Positions 1 through 5,969 of a stretch of 23,625 nucleotides of DNA are shown in pieces. The position numbers and the translations under genes were made by a program. How positions within the stretch are numbered: position 1 is the stretch's first letter; each line of letters begins with the position of its first letter. Location: assembly GCA_964507395.1 (NCBI GenBank), contig CAZDQE010000032.1, positions 1-23,625 of the forward strand, written 5' to 3'. The notes beneath the pieces were generated by a model. That model was not told the origin of the DNA. It made no database searches and saw only the letters and a program-made list of their open reading frames with translations. Origin of the DNA: SIG575 sp964507395. GTDB lineage: Bacteria > Bacillota > Clostridia > Oscillospirales > Acutalibacteraceae.

Positions 1-27
1 TTTCGTGCAAATTAAAGTAAACTGATT

Positions 28-60
28 AATTTAAGGGGACCTCTAAAAACCCCTTAAATT
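28..60. repeat. 11-bp perfect inverted repeat (stem-loop)
   Basis: Arms 28-38 (AATTTAAGGGG) and 50-60 (CCCCTTAAATT) are exact reverse complements around an 11-base loop. No T-run follows on either strand, so it is not a textbook intrinsic terminator. It could be a weak terminator of an upstream gene outside the window, or a binding dyad. Confidence 0.45.
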
Positions 61-80
61 TGCATGTGCTTTGATGTTAA

Positions 81-109
81 TTGACAAAGATTAGCGGTGA
101 GCGTATAAT
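81..109 (+). promoter_or_regulatory. Consensus sigma-70/SigA promoter
   Basis: TTGACA at 81-86 and TATAAT at 104-109 are separated by exactly 17 bases, a perfect match to the vegetative consensus. Transcription would start near 116, giving a leader of about 160 bases before the gene at 277. The leader is very AT-rich; the only fold I see in it is a weak 6-bp hairpin at 234-250. Confidence 0.8.
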
Positions 110-276
110 TAAATTACAGTTTCTGGACTCACTGATTTTTAGAAATTACTGTTTCACCGTGTTATAAAATGAAAATATTTTTTGGAAATTTTTGTTACAT
201 TTTTGATTTTTGTTGATTATATTATGAGGCTGAAAAACTCAATCAGTTTTAAAATCAAAATTAAGGAGGAATTTTT

Positions 277-768
277 ATGCAGGCTGTAAACAGCATTATT
301 TTAACAATTGTAACATTTCTTTTGACAATTTTTCCCTGGAGTTCATCCTTGGTAGCAAAAAAACAACAGTTGACTTTTCCTGGAAATGAAATCGTAATTA
401 ATGAAATAATTAGTGCTATAGAAACGAGGGACGTTTCATCGCTTGAAGAAATGTATTCAAAATCCCAAAGAGAAGAAGTTGACGACCTTTCCAATAAGAT
501 TGAACTTTTGATAGATTCAATAAAAGGTGAAATGCTTGAGACAATATGGCTGCCAAGTGGTGGTAGTGATTATAAAAATTATGGTGTAGCTGAGAGTACC
601 AGATCATGGGAACTCATATTTACAACATCTGAAGACGAGTATATTATTTATGTAGATTGGGTAATTGTAGACACCATCAATCCTGATAGAGTAGGTTTGA
701 TCGGATTAACTTTATTTGATTCTGTTGGTTACAATGAAACTCATGAAGCTATAGTTCAAGCGCATTAA
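277..768 (+). CDS. Small exported or membrane-anchored protein, DUF5104-like
   Basis: A 163-residue protein of unknown function. Residues 1-25 are a hydrophobic segment that looks like a Sec signal or N-terminal anchor. No lipobox Cys is present, although many DUF5104-type relatives are lipoproteins. The rest alternates acidic helix (about residues 37-85) with strands, including an EYIIYVDWVIVDTINPDRVG stretch. Helix, then 'TxxxEYxxYxxxxxDTxNPDxVG', is the pattern I associate with DUF5104 of Clostridia; this is recalled, not searched. AAGGAGG at 263-269 is well spaced for the ATG at 277, and a consensus promoter lies at 81-109. Codons are more AT-rich than in the genes downstream, and repeat-like elements follow, which suggests accessory DNA. 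It appears to be a single-gene transcript. Family assignment is moderate; the function is unknown. Confidence 0.6.
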   Translation: MQAVNSIILTIVTFLLTIFPWSSSLVAKKQQLTFPGNEIVINEIISAIETRDVSSLEEMYSKSQREEVDDLSNKIELLIDSIKGEMLETIWLPSGGSDYKNYGVAESTRSWELIFTTSEDEYIIYVDWVIVDTINPDRVGLIGLTLFDSVGYNETHEAIVQAH

Positions 769-800
769 AGAAAGGCAGAGCCAATCAGGGTCCTATGATG

Positions 801-918
801 GAAACACAGGGGACGGTTAGCGTGAAAACCGACCTTAACAAGAAATGAAAAGGGGCACAGCAAAGCAAGCCCATAAGAAATGAGCGAACAGACACAAGGA
901 ACCCGCCCCTCTGTGTCT
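801..918. repeat. REP/BIME-like folded intergenic element
   Basis: ACACAGGGGACGGTT (804-818) and, inverted, CCCCTCTGTGT (906-916) form outer arms: ACACAG pairs with CTGTGT, and the G and C runs pair with one bulge. Inside, 811-818 and 827-834 form an 8-bp stem with one mismatch. GGGC (853-856) can pair with GCCC (869-872). The ACACAGGGGACGGTT core resembles repeats I recall near REP-associated (Y1/RAYT-type) transposases in Firmicutes. No transposase is present here. No ORF covers the element. A structured RNA is the alternative. Confidence 0.45.
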
Positions 919-943
919 ACACGCAAAAACCAACAGAAACATT

Positions 944-978
944 GTAGGGACGACCCGCTGCGGTCGTCCTCTTTTTTT
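944..978 (+). terminator. Intrinsic terminator built on a palindromic repeat
   Basis: GGACGACC (948-955) pairs perfectly with GGTCGTCC (962-969) around the loop CGCTGC, followed by CTCTTTTTTT. It would end transcripts from the gene at 277. The TGTAGGGACGACC start also resembles palindromes that, from memory, recur in intergenic DNA of gut Clostridia, so it may be a dispersed repeat used as a terminator. Confidence 0.75.
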
Positions 979-1093
979 ATAATTGCATATAATGTTTTAA
1001 TGACAGAAATTTCCTCTGTTTATCGAAAAATCTGAAAAATTTCTTTTCTCTGCCGTTGAAATCTTAAAATTTTGCAAGATTTTTTATTTTTAA

Positions 1094-1144
1094 TTGCAAA
1101 AAGTTGTAAAATCACTTGCAAAAAAGGAATAAATATATTAAAAT
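1094..1144 (+). promoter_or_regulatory. Probable SigA promoter for the aminotransferase/murT-gatD operon
   Basis: TTGCAA at 1116-1121 and TAAAAT at 1139-1144 are 17 bases apart. A second TTGCAA lies 22 bases upstream at 1094-1099. The predicted start near 1151 gives a leader of about 28 bases before the ATG at 1179. The remaining gap 979-1093 is AT-rich with no ORF and no other element I can name. Confidence 0.55.
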
Positions 1145-1178
1145 AAATTGATTATGTACTTTTGGAGGAAAATATACT

Positions 1179-2450
1179 ATGTTTTACAGTGAGATGTCAT
1201 CAGAACAGCTTCTTCAGGAAAAAGAAGCGCTTCAGAAAAGATATGACGATTTTAAATCACAGGGGTTAGCCCTGGATATGTCAAGAGGTAAGCCTTCACC
1301 GAAACAGCTTGACATAACAATGGAAATGCTTGATACAGTTAAATTTGAAGATGCCTTCAAGGCAGAAAACGGCTTCGACTGCCGTAACTACGGTGTTCTT
1401 GACGGTATTGAGGAATGTAAAAAGCTTTTTGCAGATTTGCTTGAGGTTGACACCAAAAATATTATCGTAGGCGGAAACTCAAGCCTTACAATGATGTTTG
1501 ACTATATTTCACAGTGCATGACTCACGGCGCAGGTGACGAGCCATGGCTTAAACAGGGAAATATAAAGTTCATCTGCCCTGCTCCCGGCTATGACAGACA
1601 TTTCGGTATTCTTGAATTTTTCGGCATTGAAATGATTACGGTTGATATGCTTTCAAGCGGTCCCGATATGGACAGAATTGAGGAGCTTATCAAAGACAGC
1701 TCTGTCAAGGGCATGTTTGTTGTTCCCAAATATTCAAACCCCGAGGGCATCACTTTCTCCGATGAATGTGTGAGAAGGATTGCAAATATGAAGCCTGCGG
1801 CAAAGGATTTCAGAGTTATCTGGGACAACGCTTACTGTGTACACGATATTAACGATACACCCGACACACTTCTCAATATTTTTGAAGCCGCAAAAGAATC
1901 AGGCAGTGAAGATATGTTTATTGAAGTGACATCAACTTCAAAAATTTCTTTCCCCGGTGCAGGTGTTGCAGCTCTTGCAGCGTCAGATAATAATATTTCT
2001 GCAATAAAAAAGCGTATGACGATACAGACAATCGGTAATGATAAACTTAATCAGCTCAGACATGTGAAATATTTCAAAAATCTTGAGGGACTTAAAATGC
2101 ACATGAAGAAGCACGCAGAGCTTCTCAAGCCTAAGTTTGAAGCAGTTCTCAAATGCTTTGAAGAAGAGCTTGAAGGAAAGGGCATTGCCGAGTGGAAAAA
2201 TCCCAACGGCGGTTATTTCATCAGCCTTAATGTTCTTGAAGGTACGGCAAAAAGGGTAGGCGAGCTTTGTAAAGAGGGCGGTGTTGTTCTCACAACTCCC
2301 GGTGCAACTTATCCCTACGGCAACGACCCCAAGGATTCAAATATCAGAATTGCACCTTCGTTCCCTTCTGTTGAGGAGCTTGAAAAAGCAGCAGAGCTTC
2401 TTGCAATTTCAGTGCGTCTTGCAGCATGTGAAAAACTTTTAACGAGGTAA
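1179..2450 (+). CDS. PLP-dependent aminotransferase, class I (PF12897 type, probable aspartate aminotransferase)
   Basis: A 423-residue cytoplasmic enzyme of fold-type I. Visible PLP-enzyme landmarks are the N-terminal LDMSRGKPSP (32-41), YSNPEG (185-190; Asn187 should contact the cofactor), WDNAY (215-219; Asp216 for the pyridine nitrogen) and STSKISFPGAG (252-262; Lys255 as Schiff-base lysine). The C-terminal PNGGYF and the late Arg in 'NIRIAPSFPS' fit substrate carboxylate binding. The overall pattern matches the 'Aminotran_MocR' family, whose studied members are aspartate transaminases. I infer glutamate/aspartate/oxaloacetate chemistry, with substrate unproven. Start: GGAGG at 1164-1168 before the ATG. 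It lies 6 bases from murT, so the two are probably cotranscribed. A link to supplying glutamate or aspartate for the wall is plausible but not shown. Confidence 0.85.
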   Translation: MFYSEMSSEQLLQEKEALQKRYDDFKSQGLALDMSRGKPSPKQLDITMEMLDTVKFEDAFKAENGFDCRNYGVLDGIEECKKLFADLLEVDTKNIIVGGNSSLTMMFDYISQCMTHGAGDEPWLKQGNIKFICPAPGYDRHFGILEFFGIEMITVDMLSSGPDMDRIEELIKDSSVKGMFVVPKYSNPEGITFSDECVRRIANMKPAAKDFRVIWDNAYCVHDINDTPDTLLNIFEAAKESGSEDMFIEVTSTSKISFPGAGVAALAASDNNISAIKKRMTIQTIGNDKLNQLRHVKYFKNLEGLKMHMKKHAELLKPKFEAVLKCFEEELEGKGIAEWKNPNGGYFISLNVLEGTAKRVGELCKEGGVVLTTPGATYPYGNDPKDSNIRIAPSFPSVEELEKAAELLAISVRLAACEKLLTR

Positions 2451-2456
2451 AAAATT

Positions 2457-3833
2457 ATGAAACTCAGAGCAGTTCTTGCAATAATTGCATGTAAACTTAC
2501 AAAGTTTATTCTCCGTGTGATGAAGAGGGGAGGCACAAACCTTCCCGGTAAAATTGCGGTTAAGATTTGCCCCTCGGTTCTCGGCGTTATGGCAAAAGGT
2601 GTAACTACAATCATCATCACAGGCACAAACGGTAAAACAACAACCTCACGAATGGTTGAACAGTGCCTTGAAGAAGCGGACCTCAGCTATTTTGCAAACC
2701 GTTCAGGTGCAAACCTGCTTACGGGTATTACAAACGAATTTGCCATGAACTCTACGATTTTCGGTAAGTGCAAAAAAGCTTACGCAGTCATCGAATGTGA
2801 CGAAGCGGCATTCAGACACGTCAGCCGTTATGTAGATGCAAAGCATGTTATTGTTACAAATATTTTCCGTGACCAGGTTGACCGCTTTGTTGAGCTTGAA
2901 AGTACAATGAGCGGTATCAGAGCAGGTATTGAGAATTCACCCAATGCAACCGTTTCAATCAACGCTGACTGCTCTCTTACAACTTCTCTCGTAAAAGGAG
3001 TAAAAAACAAAGTCATTTACTACGGAGTGAATTGTCCTATTTACGAGGACCTTGTGACAGAGGTTTCTGATGCACAGTATTGTATTGACTGCAAAACCGA
3101 GTACAACTATGATTATAAAACTTACGGGCATTTAGGAAAATATTCCTGTCCCAATTGCGGCTACAAACGTCCTGATACTGAGGTTTTCGTAACTGAGGTC
3201 GTATCAAGCGACCTTGACAGTACAACTGTTAAGATTAAAATGAGCGATAGCGAAAAGCTTCTTCGCATAAATCTCCCCGGCGGCTACAATGTTTATAACG
3301 CGCTTTCGGCAGCGGCAGCAGCAAAAGGAATGGGACTTGATGAAGACAAGATAATTACCGCTCTGTCTTCCTTTGAATGTGGCTTCGGAAGAATGGAAAA
3401 CTTCGATATCGGCGGTAAAAACGTGCGAATGATTCTCATTAAAAACCCTGCAGGCTGCAATCAGGTTCTCAATTTCCTGACTAACACTGTCAAGGAGAAA
3501 TGTCTGTTTGTTACAATTACAAACGACAGAATTTCTGACGGTACGGATATTTCGTGGCTGTGGGATGCAAACTTTGAAAAGCTGGAAGAGCTTGGGGACA
3601 AGCTTCCCATGATTTATGTTGGCGGACTTCGTGCAGATGATATGGCAAACCGTCTGAAATATGCAGGAAGAAGCCTTGATAAAATTAAAGTCATCAAGAA
3701 TGATGACGAGCTTCTTGAAGAAATTGACAAGGCAGATGTCGATGTGTTTATCATGCCTACGTATTCTGCAATGCTTTCTTTCAGAGAAAAGATAAGCAAA
3801 CGCTATAATCTTAAAAGTTATTGGGAGAATTAA
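2457..3833 (+). CDS. murT: Lipid II isoglutaminyl synthase, Mur-ligase subunit MurT
   Basis: MurT with GatD amidates the alpha-carboxyl of D-Glu in lipid II to D-isoglutamine on the inner membrane face. The 458 residues show a hydrophobic/basic N-terminus, the ATP P-loop TGTNGKTTT (55-63), a Mur-ligase central region ending in GRMENF (311-316), and the C-terminal DUF1727 domain with KNPAG (329-333) and DGTDISWLWD (361-370). The latter contains the Asp motif thought to act in ammonia use. A Cys4 zinc ribbon, as known for MurT, is visible at Cys209, Cys212, Cys231 and Cys234. All expected ligase residues look intact. The gene starts 6 bases after the aminotransferase and ends 3 bases before gatD, so it is tightly coupled. 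I see no strong ribosome site; GAGG inside the previous gene end at 2443-2446 may serve. Confidence 0.93.
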   Translation: MKLRAVLAIIACKLTKFILRVMKRGGTNLPGKIAVKICPSVLGVMAKGVTTIIITGTNGKTTTSRMVEQCLEEADLSYFANRSGANLLTGITNEFAMNSTIFGKCKKAYAVIECDEAAFRHVSRYVDAKHVIVTNIFRDQVDRFVELESTMSGIRAGIENSPNATVSINADCSLTTSLVKGVKNKVIYYGVNCPIYEDLVTEVSDAQYCIDCKTEYNYDYKTYGHLGKYSCPNCGYKRPDTEVFVTEVVSSDLDSTTVKIKMSDSEKLLRINLPGGYNVYNALSAAAAAKGMGLDEDKIITALSSFECGFGRMENFDIGGKNVRMILIKNPAGCNQVLNFLTNTVKEKCLFVTITNDRISDGTDISWLWDANFEKLEELGDKLPMIYVGGLRADDMANRLKYAGRSLDKIKVIKNDDELLEEIDKADVDVFIMPTYSAMLSFREKISKRYNLKSYWEN

Positions 3834-3836
3834 ATT

Positions 3837-4574
3837 ATGGATGAACTTAAAATCTGTTATTTGTACCCCGATGTGCTCAATCTTTTCAGCGACGGGGGTA
3901 ATATAACCTGTATACGGAAGCGTCTTGAATGGCGCGGAATGAAAGCTGATGTAACACGCATTTCAGTTGGCGAAAAGCTGAATGTGAATGACTATGATAT
4001 GTTTGTTATCGGCGGCGGACAGGATTTTGAACATGGTGTTCACCTTACAGACCTTATGGGTGAAAAAGCTTCCGAAATCAAAAAAGCCGTAGAGGACGAA
4101 AAGGTTTTCCTTGCAGTTGACACCGGCTTTGAGCTTCTCGGAAAATATTATAAAGCTTCAGACGGCAAAGAGTATGAGCTTGTAGGTGCTCTCAACATTC
4201 ATACAGAGGCAGGTAAAGAAAGATTTATCGGCAACTACTGTTTTCAGAGTGAAGAAACGGGCGGTATAAAAATCGTAGGCTTTGAAAACCATGCAGGCAG
4301 AACTTATCTCGGTGACGGGGTAAAGCCTCTCGGAAAAGTGCTTTCAGGTAACGGCAACAACGGAAAAGACGGCACGGAAGGCGCAAGATACAAAAATGTC
4401 TTTGCAACTTATGCTCACGGTGCAGTTCTTCCCAAAAATCCCGTTTTTGCAGACTGTATTATAAAAACAGCGCTTGAAAGAAAATACGGAAAAGAAATTG
4501 AACTTTCAGCTCTTGACGATACAACTGAAATAAGCGCAAACAAATATATGGTTTCCCGTCTCGGCTGTGAATAA
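3837..4574 (+). CDS. gatD: GatD-like glutamine amidotransferase partner of MurT, catalytic Cys replaced by Asp
   Basis: GatD normally hydrolyses glutamine and passes ammonia to MurT. This 245-residue homologue keeps the class I glutaminase (CobB/GatD type) framework: YLYPDVLNLFSDGGN (8-22), the oxyanion-side GGGQD (59-63), GFENHAGRTYLG (148-159) and the catalytic-type His194 in TYAHG. At the nucleophile elbow, where the family has a Cys (CGGxQ), the sequence reads AVDTGFELLG (93-102). Asp95 (codon GAC, 4119-4121) and Thr96 replace Cys-Gly, and Glu99 replaces Gln. As written, it should not form the glutamyl-thioester. It may be a structural activator that lets MurT use free ammonia, or an enzyme with another mechanism. 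The reading frame is intact and the spacing to murT is 3 bases, so it is not an obvious pseudogene. Naming rests on homology and context. Confidence 0.85.
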   Translation: MDELKICYLYPDVLNLFSDGGNITCIRKRLEWRGMKADVTRISVGEKLNVNDYDMFVIGGGQDFEHGVHLTDLMGEKASEIKKAVEDEKVFLAVDTGFELLGKYYKASDGKEYELVGALNIHTEAGKERFIGNYCFQSEETGGIKIVGFENHAGRTYLGDGVKPLGKVLSGNGNNGKDGTEGARYKNVFATYAHGAVLPKNPVFADCIIKTALERKYGKEIELSALDDTTEISANKYMVSRLGCE

Positions 4575-4594
4575 AATCTGAAAATCAAAAGAAA

Positions 4595-4600
4595 AAGGAG
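4595..4600 (+). promoter_or_regulatory. Ribosome binding site deciding the metallophosphatase start
   Basis: AAGGAG lies 8 bases before ATG 4609. An in-frame GTG at 4600 overlaps this site and would leave no ribosome site upstream, so 4609 is preferred. Confidence 0.75.
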
Positions 4601-4608
4601 TGTTCCCG

Positions 4609-5730
4609 ATGAAAAAATTGTTGTCAGTAATGTTAGCTGTGATTTTTGCTCTTTCATGCTTTGCTTGCGCGGCAAGTGCGGAAAGCAAAAGCTTTGAGTT
4701 TGATGAAGACGGAAAGTTTACCGTTCTTCACATTTCCGACCCTCAGGATGACCAGTATCCTGCACCTGAAATGAGGAGCTTTATTACAAAGGCGATTGAA
4801 AAATCAAATCCTGATTTCATTGTGATTACAGGTGACCTTGTTGAAGACAGCCGTTTCGGTGACATTTCCGATGAAAAAGTATTTCAGGAGGGTGTTCTTG
4901 TAGACGGTGACTATGAAAAAACTCTTGAAAACGTAAAAATTGCAGTAGATGCAATTTTCTCTCCCATTGAAGAGGCAGGGATTTATTATGCCGTGGCAAT
5001 GGGTAATAACGATTATAAGAGCAAGATTTCAAATGAAGACTGGCTGAAAATTTTTGCATCGTATCCTCATTGTATCACTGCTGATGAAAGTGATGATGAG
5101 GAGGGAAAAATCGACCAATATGTAGAAATCAAAAAGAATAATTCTGATGAATCAGCTTTCGGCTTGTGGCTTCTTGATAACGGAAAAGGCTTTACCGACG
5201 GTCAGAAGCAATGGTTTAAGAATAAAGAAACAGGCTCTGTTCCCTCAATCGTTTTCGAGCATATTCCCACAGACGATGTCGGCAATCTTTATGAAAAATG
5301 CAATATCTGGGACAAGGGTGCGCTTTTAGGCGACGGCGGACTTTACAGACTCAATCCTGATGTTGCAAGCGGCATCAACTACACTGTTTCAGAGCCGGGT
5401 ACAACAACAGACGAATTCCTTATGTGGAAAGAAAAAGGCGTTGTGGGTGCTTTCTTCGGTCACATTCACACAGACGGCTTTACAGGTACTTATGACGGCA
5501 TAACACTTGGTCTTACTTACGGATTCCAGTTCTCAAAAGCAGGACCTTACGGTATGAGAACACTTGAGCTTGACGAAGACGGGAGCTTTGAAACAGACCT
5601 TTATCTTTACGAGAACGGAGAATTTTCTCTTCAGACATACGAAAATACAGATTCGGAAGGCTTCGTAGATAGATTGCTCAATGTGCTTATGTTCCTTTGC
5701 AGACAGCTTTCAGCATGGCTTAAGTTCTGA
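4609..5730 (+). CDS. Secreted calcineurin-like metallophosphoesterase
   Basis: A 373-residue protein with a typical signal peptide (MKK, a hydrophobic run, ASA cleavage near residue 24), so it acts outside the membrane. Two-metal phosphoesterase motifs run in order: HISDPQD (41-47), GDLVED (75-80), GNND (132-135), HIP (218-220) and GHIHTDG (284-290). The block usually written GNH[DE] has Asn in place of His (GNND), while the metal-ligand Asn and the GHxH pair remain. The substrate cannot be read from sequence; phosphomonoesters or phosphodiesters are both possible. The C-terminus (about 350-373) is an amphipathic/hydrophobic segment that may touch the membrane. It sits 34 bases after gatD and before a terminator, so it is probably the last gene of the aminotransferase-murT-gatD unit; an envelope role is inference. 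Confidence 0.82.
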   Translation: MKKLLSVMLAVIFALSCFACAASAESKSFEFDEDGKFTVLHISDPQDDQYPAPEMRSFITKAIEKSNPDFIVITGDLVEDSRFGDISDEKVFQEGVLVDGDYEKTLENVKIAVDAIFSPIEEAGIYYAVAMGNNDYKSKISNEDWLKIFASYPHCITADESDDEEGKIDQYVEIKKNNSDESAFGLWLLDNGKGFTDGQKQWFKNKETGSVPSIVFEHIPTDDVGNLYEKCNIWDKGALLGDGGLYRLNPDVASGINYTVSEPGTTTDEFLMWKEKGVVGAFFGHIHTDGFTGTYDGITLGLTYGFQFSKAGPYGMRTLELDEDGSFETDLYLYENGEFSLQTYENTDSEGFVDRLLNVLMFLCRQLSAWLKF

Positions 5731-5747
5731 TTCTTTTTATGTTAATA

Positions 5748-5785
5748 TCCGACAGCTTCTGAAAAAGCTGTCGGACTGTTTCTTT
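5748..5785 (+). terminator. Intrinsic terminator after the metallophosphatase
   Basis: CCGACAGCTT (5749-5758) pairs perfectly with AAGCTGTCGG (5765-5774), extended by a T-A pair, with a 6-base loop. It is followed by a T-rich tail (CTGTTTCTTT). It ends the murT-gatD operon and separates it from the adenylation/condensation/carrier cassette. Confidence 0.85.
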
Positions 5786-5837
5786 GACGGGAAATTAAAA
5801 TAGTATTTAAGAAATATTAAGAATATTTAATTATGAT

Positions 5838-5860
5838 TTTATTTCTTTTACAGAAATAAA
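5838..5860. promoter_or_regulatory. 9-bp dyad over the -35 region of the NRPS-like cassette
   Basis: TTTATTTCT (5838-5846) and AGAAATAAA (5852-5860) are exact inverted repeats around 5 bases. They occupy about -52 to -30 relative to the start predicted from the -10 at 5878. The -35 hexamer itself is poor, so the dyad is a candidate activator or repressor site. The DNA is AT-rich, so chance is possible. Confidence 0.35.
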
Positions 5861-5872
5861 TAAACCGTTTTT

Positions 5873-5883
5873 TATAGTATAAT
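5873..5883 (+). promoter_or_regulatory. -10 element of the adenylation/condensation/carrier cassette
   Basis: TATAGTATAAT contains a consensus TATAAT at 5878-5883, but the sequence 17 bases upstream (5855-5860, AATAAA) is unlike TTGACA. The same 11-base string occurs in the miaB promoter at 9274-9284. Transcription would start near 5890, just before the 23-bp inverted repeat. Confidence 0.5.
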
Positions 5884-5898
5884 GCACCATGTATGAAA

Positions 5899-5952
5899 AT
5901 ATACTTTTTGAAACAGCAATTAAATATGGAATTGCTGTTTCAAAAAGTATAT
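5899..5952 (+). promoter_or_regulatory. Perfect 23-bp inverted repeat in the cassette leader
   Basis: Bases 5899-5921 and 5930-5952 are exact reverse complements (outer bases ATATACTTTTTG, inner CAGCAATT) around the loop AAATATGG. The right arm ends 3 bases before the ribosome site AAGGAGAGAG (5956-5965). No U-tract follows, so it is unlikely to be a terminator. The RNA would carry a very stable 5' hairpin that leaves the ribosome site free. As DNA it could be an operator. Confidence 0.75.
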
Positions 5953-5969
5953 CCTAAGGAGAGAGATGT

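Noticed and set aside
234..250. 6-bp hairpin AAAACT/AGTTTT before the gene at 277
   Set aside because: It is weak and AT-rich with no further support; not a convincing regulatory element or riboswitch.
3837..4574. gatD as a pseudogene
   Set aside because: The frame is complete, framework motifs and the catalytic-type His are kept, and coupling to murT is intact, so a functional variant is more likely than decay.
4600..4608. GTG start for the metallophosphatase
   Set aside because: The GTG overlaps the AAGGAG ribosome site, and the signal peptide begins naturally at MKK from ATG 4609.
5147..5329. Small plus-strand open frame in the metallophosphatase gene
   Set aside because: It is out of frame inside a well-supported gene and has no ribosome site.
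5812..5828. 7-bp AT-only inverted repeat AAATATT/AATATTT
   Set aside because: It is too short and low in complexity in AT-rich DNA to separate from chance.
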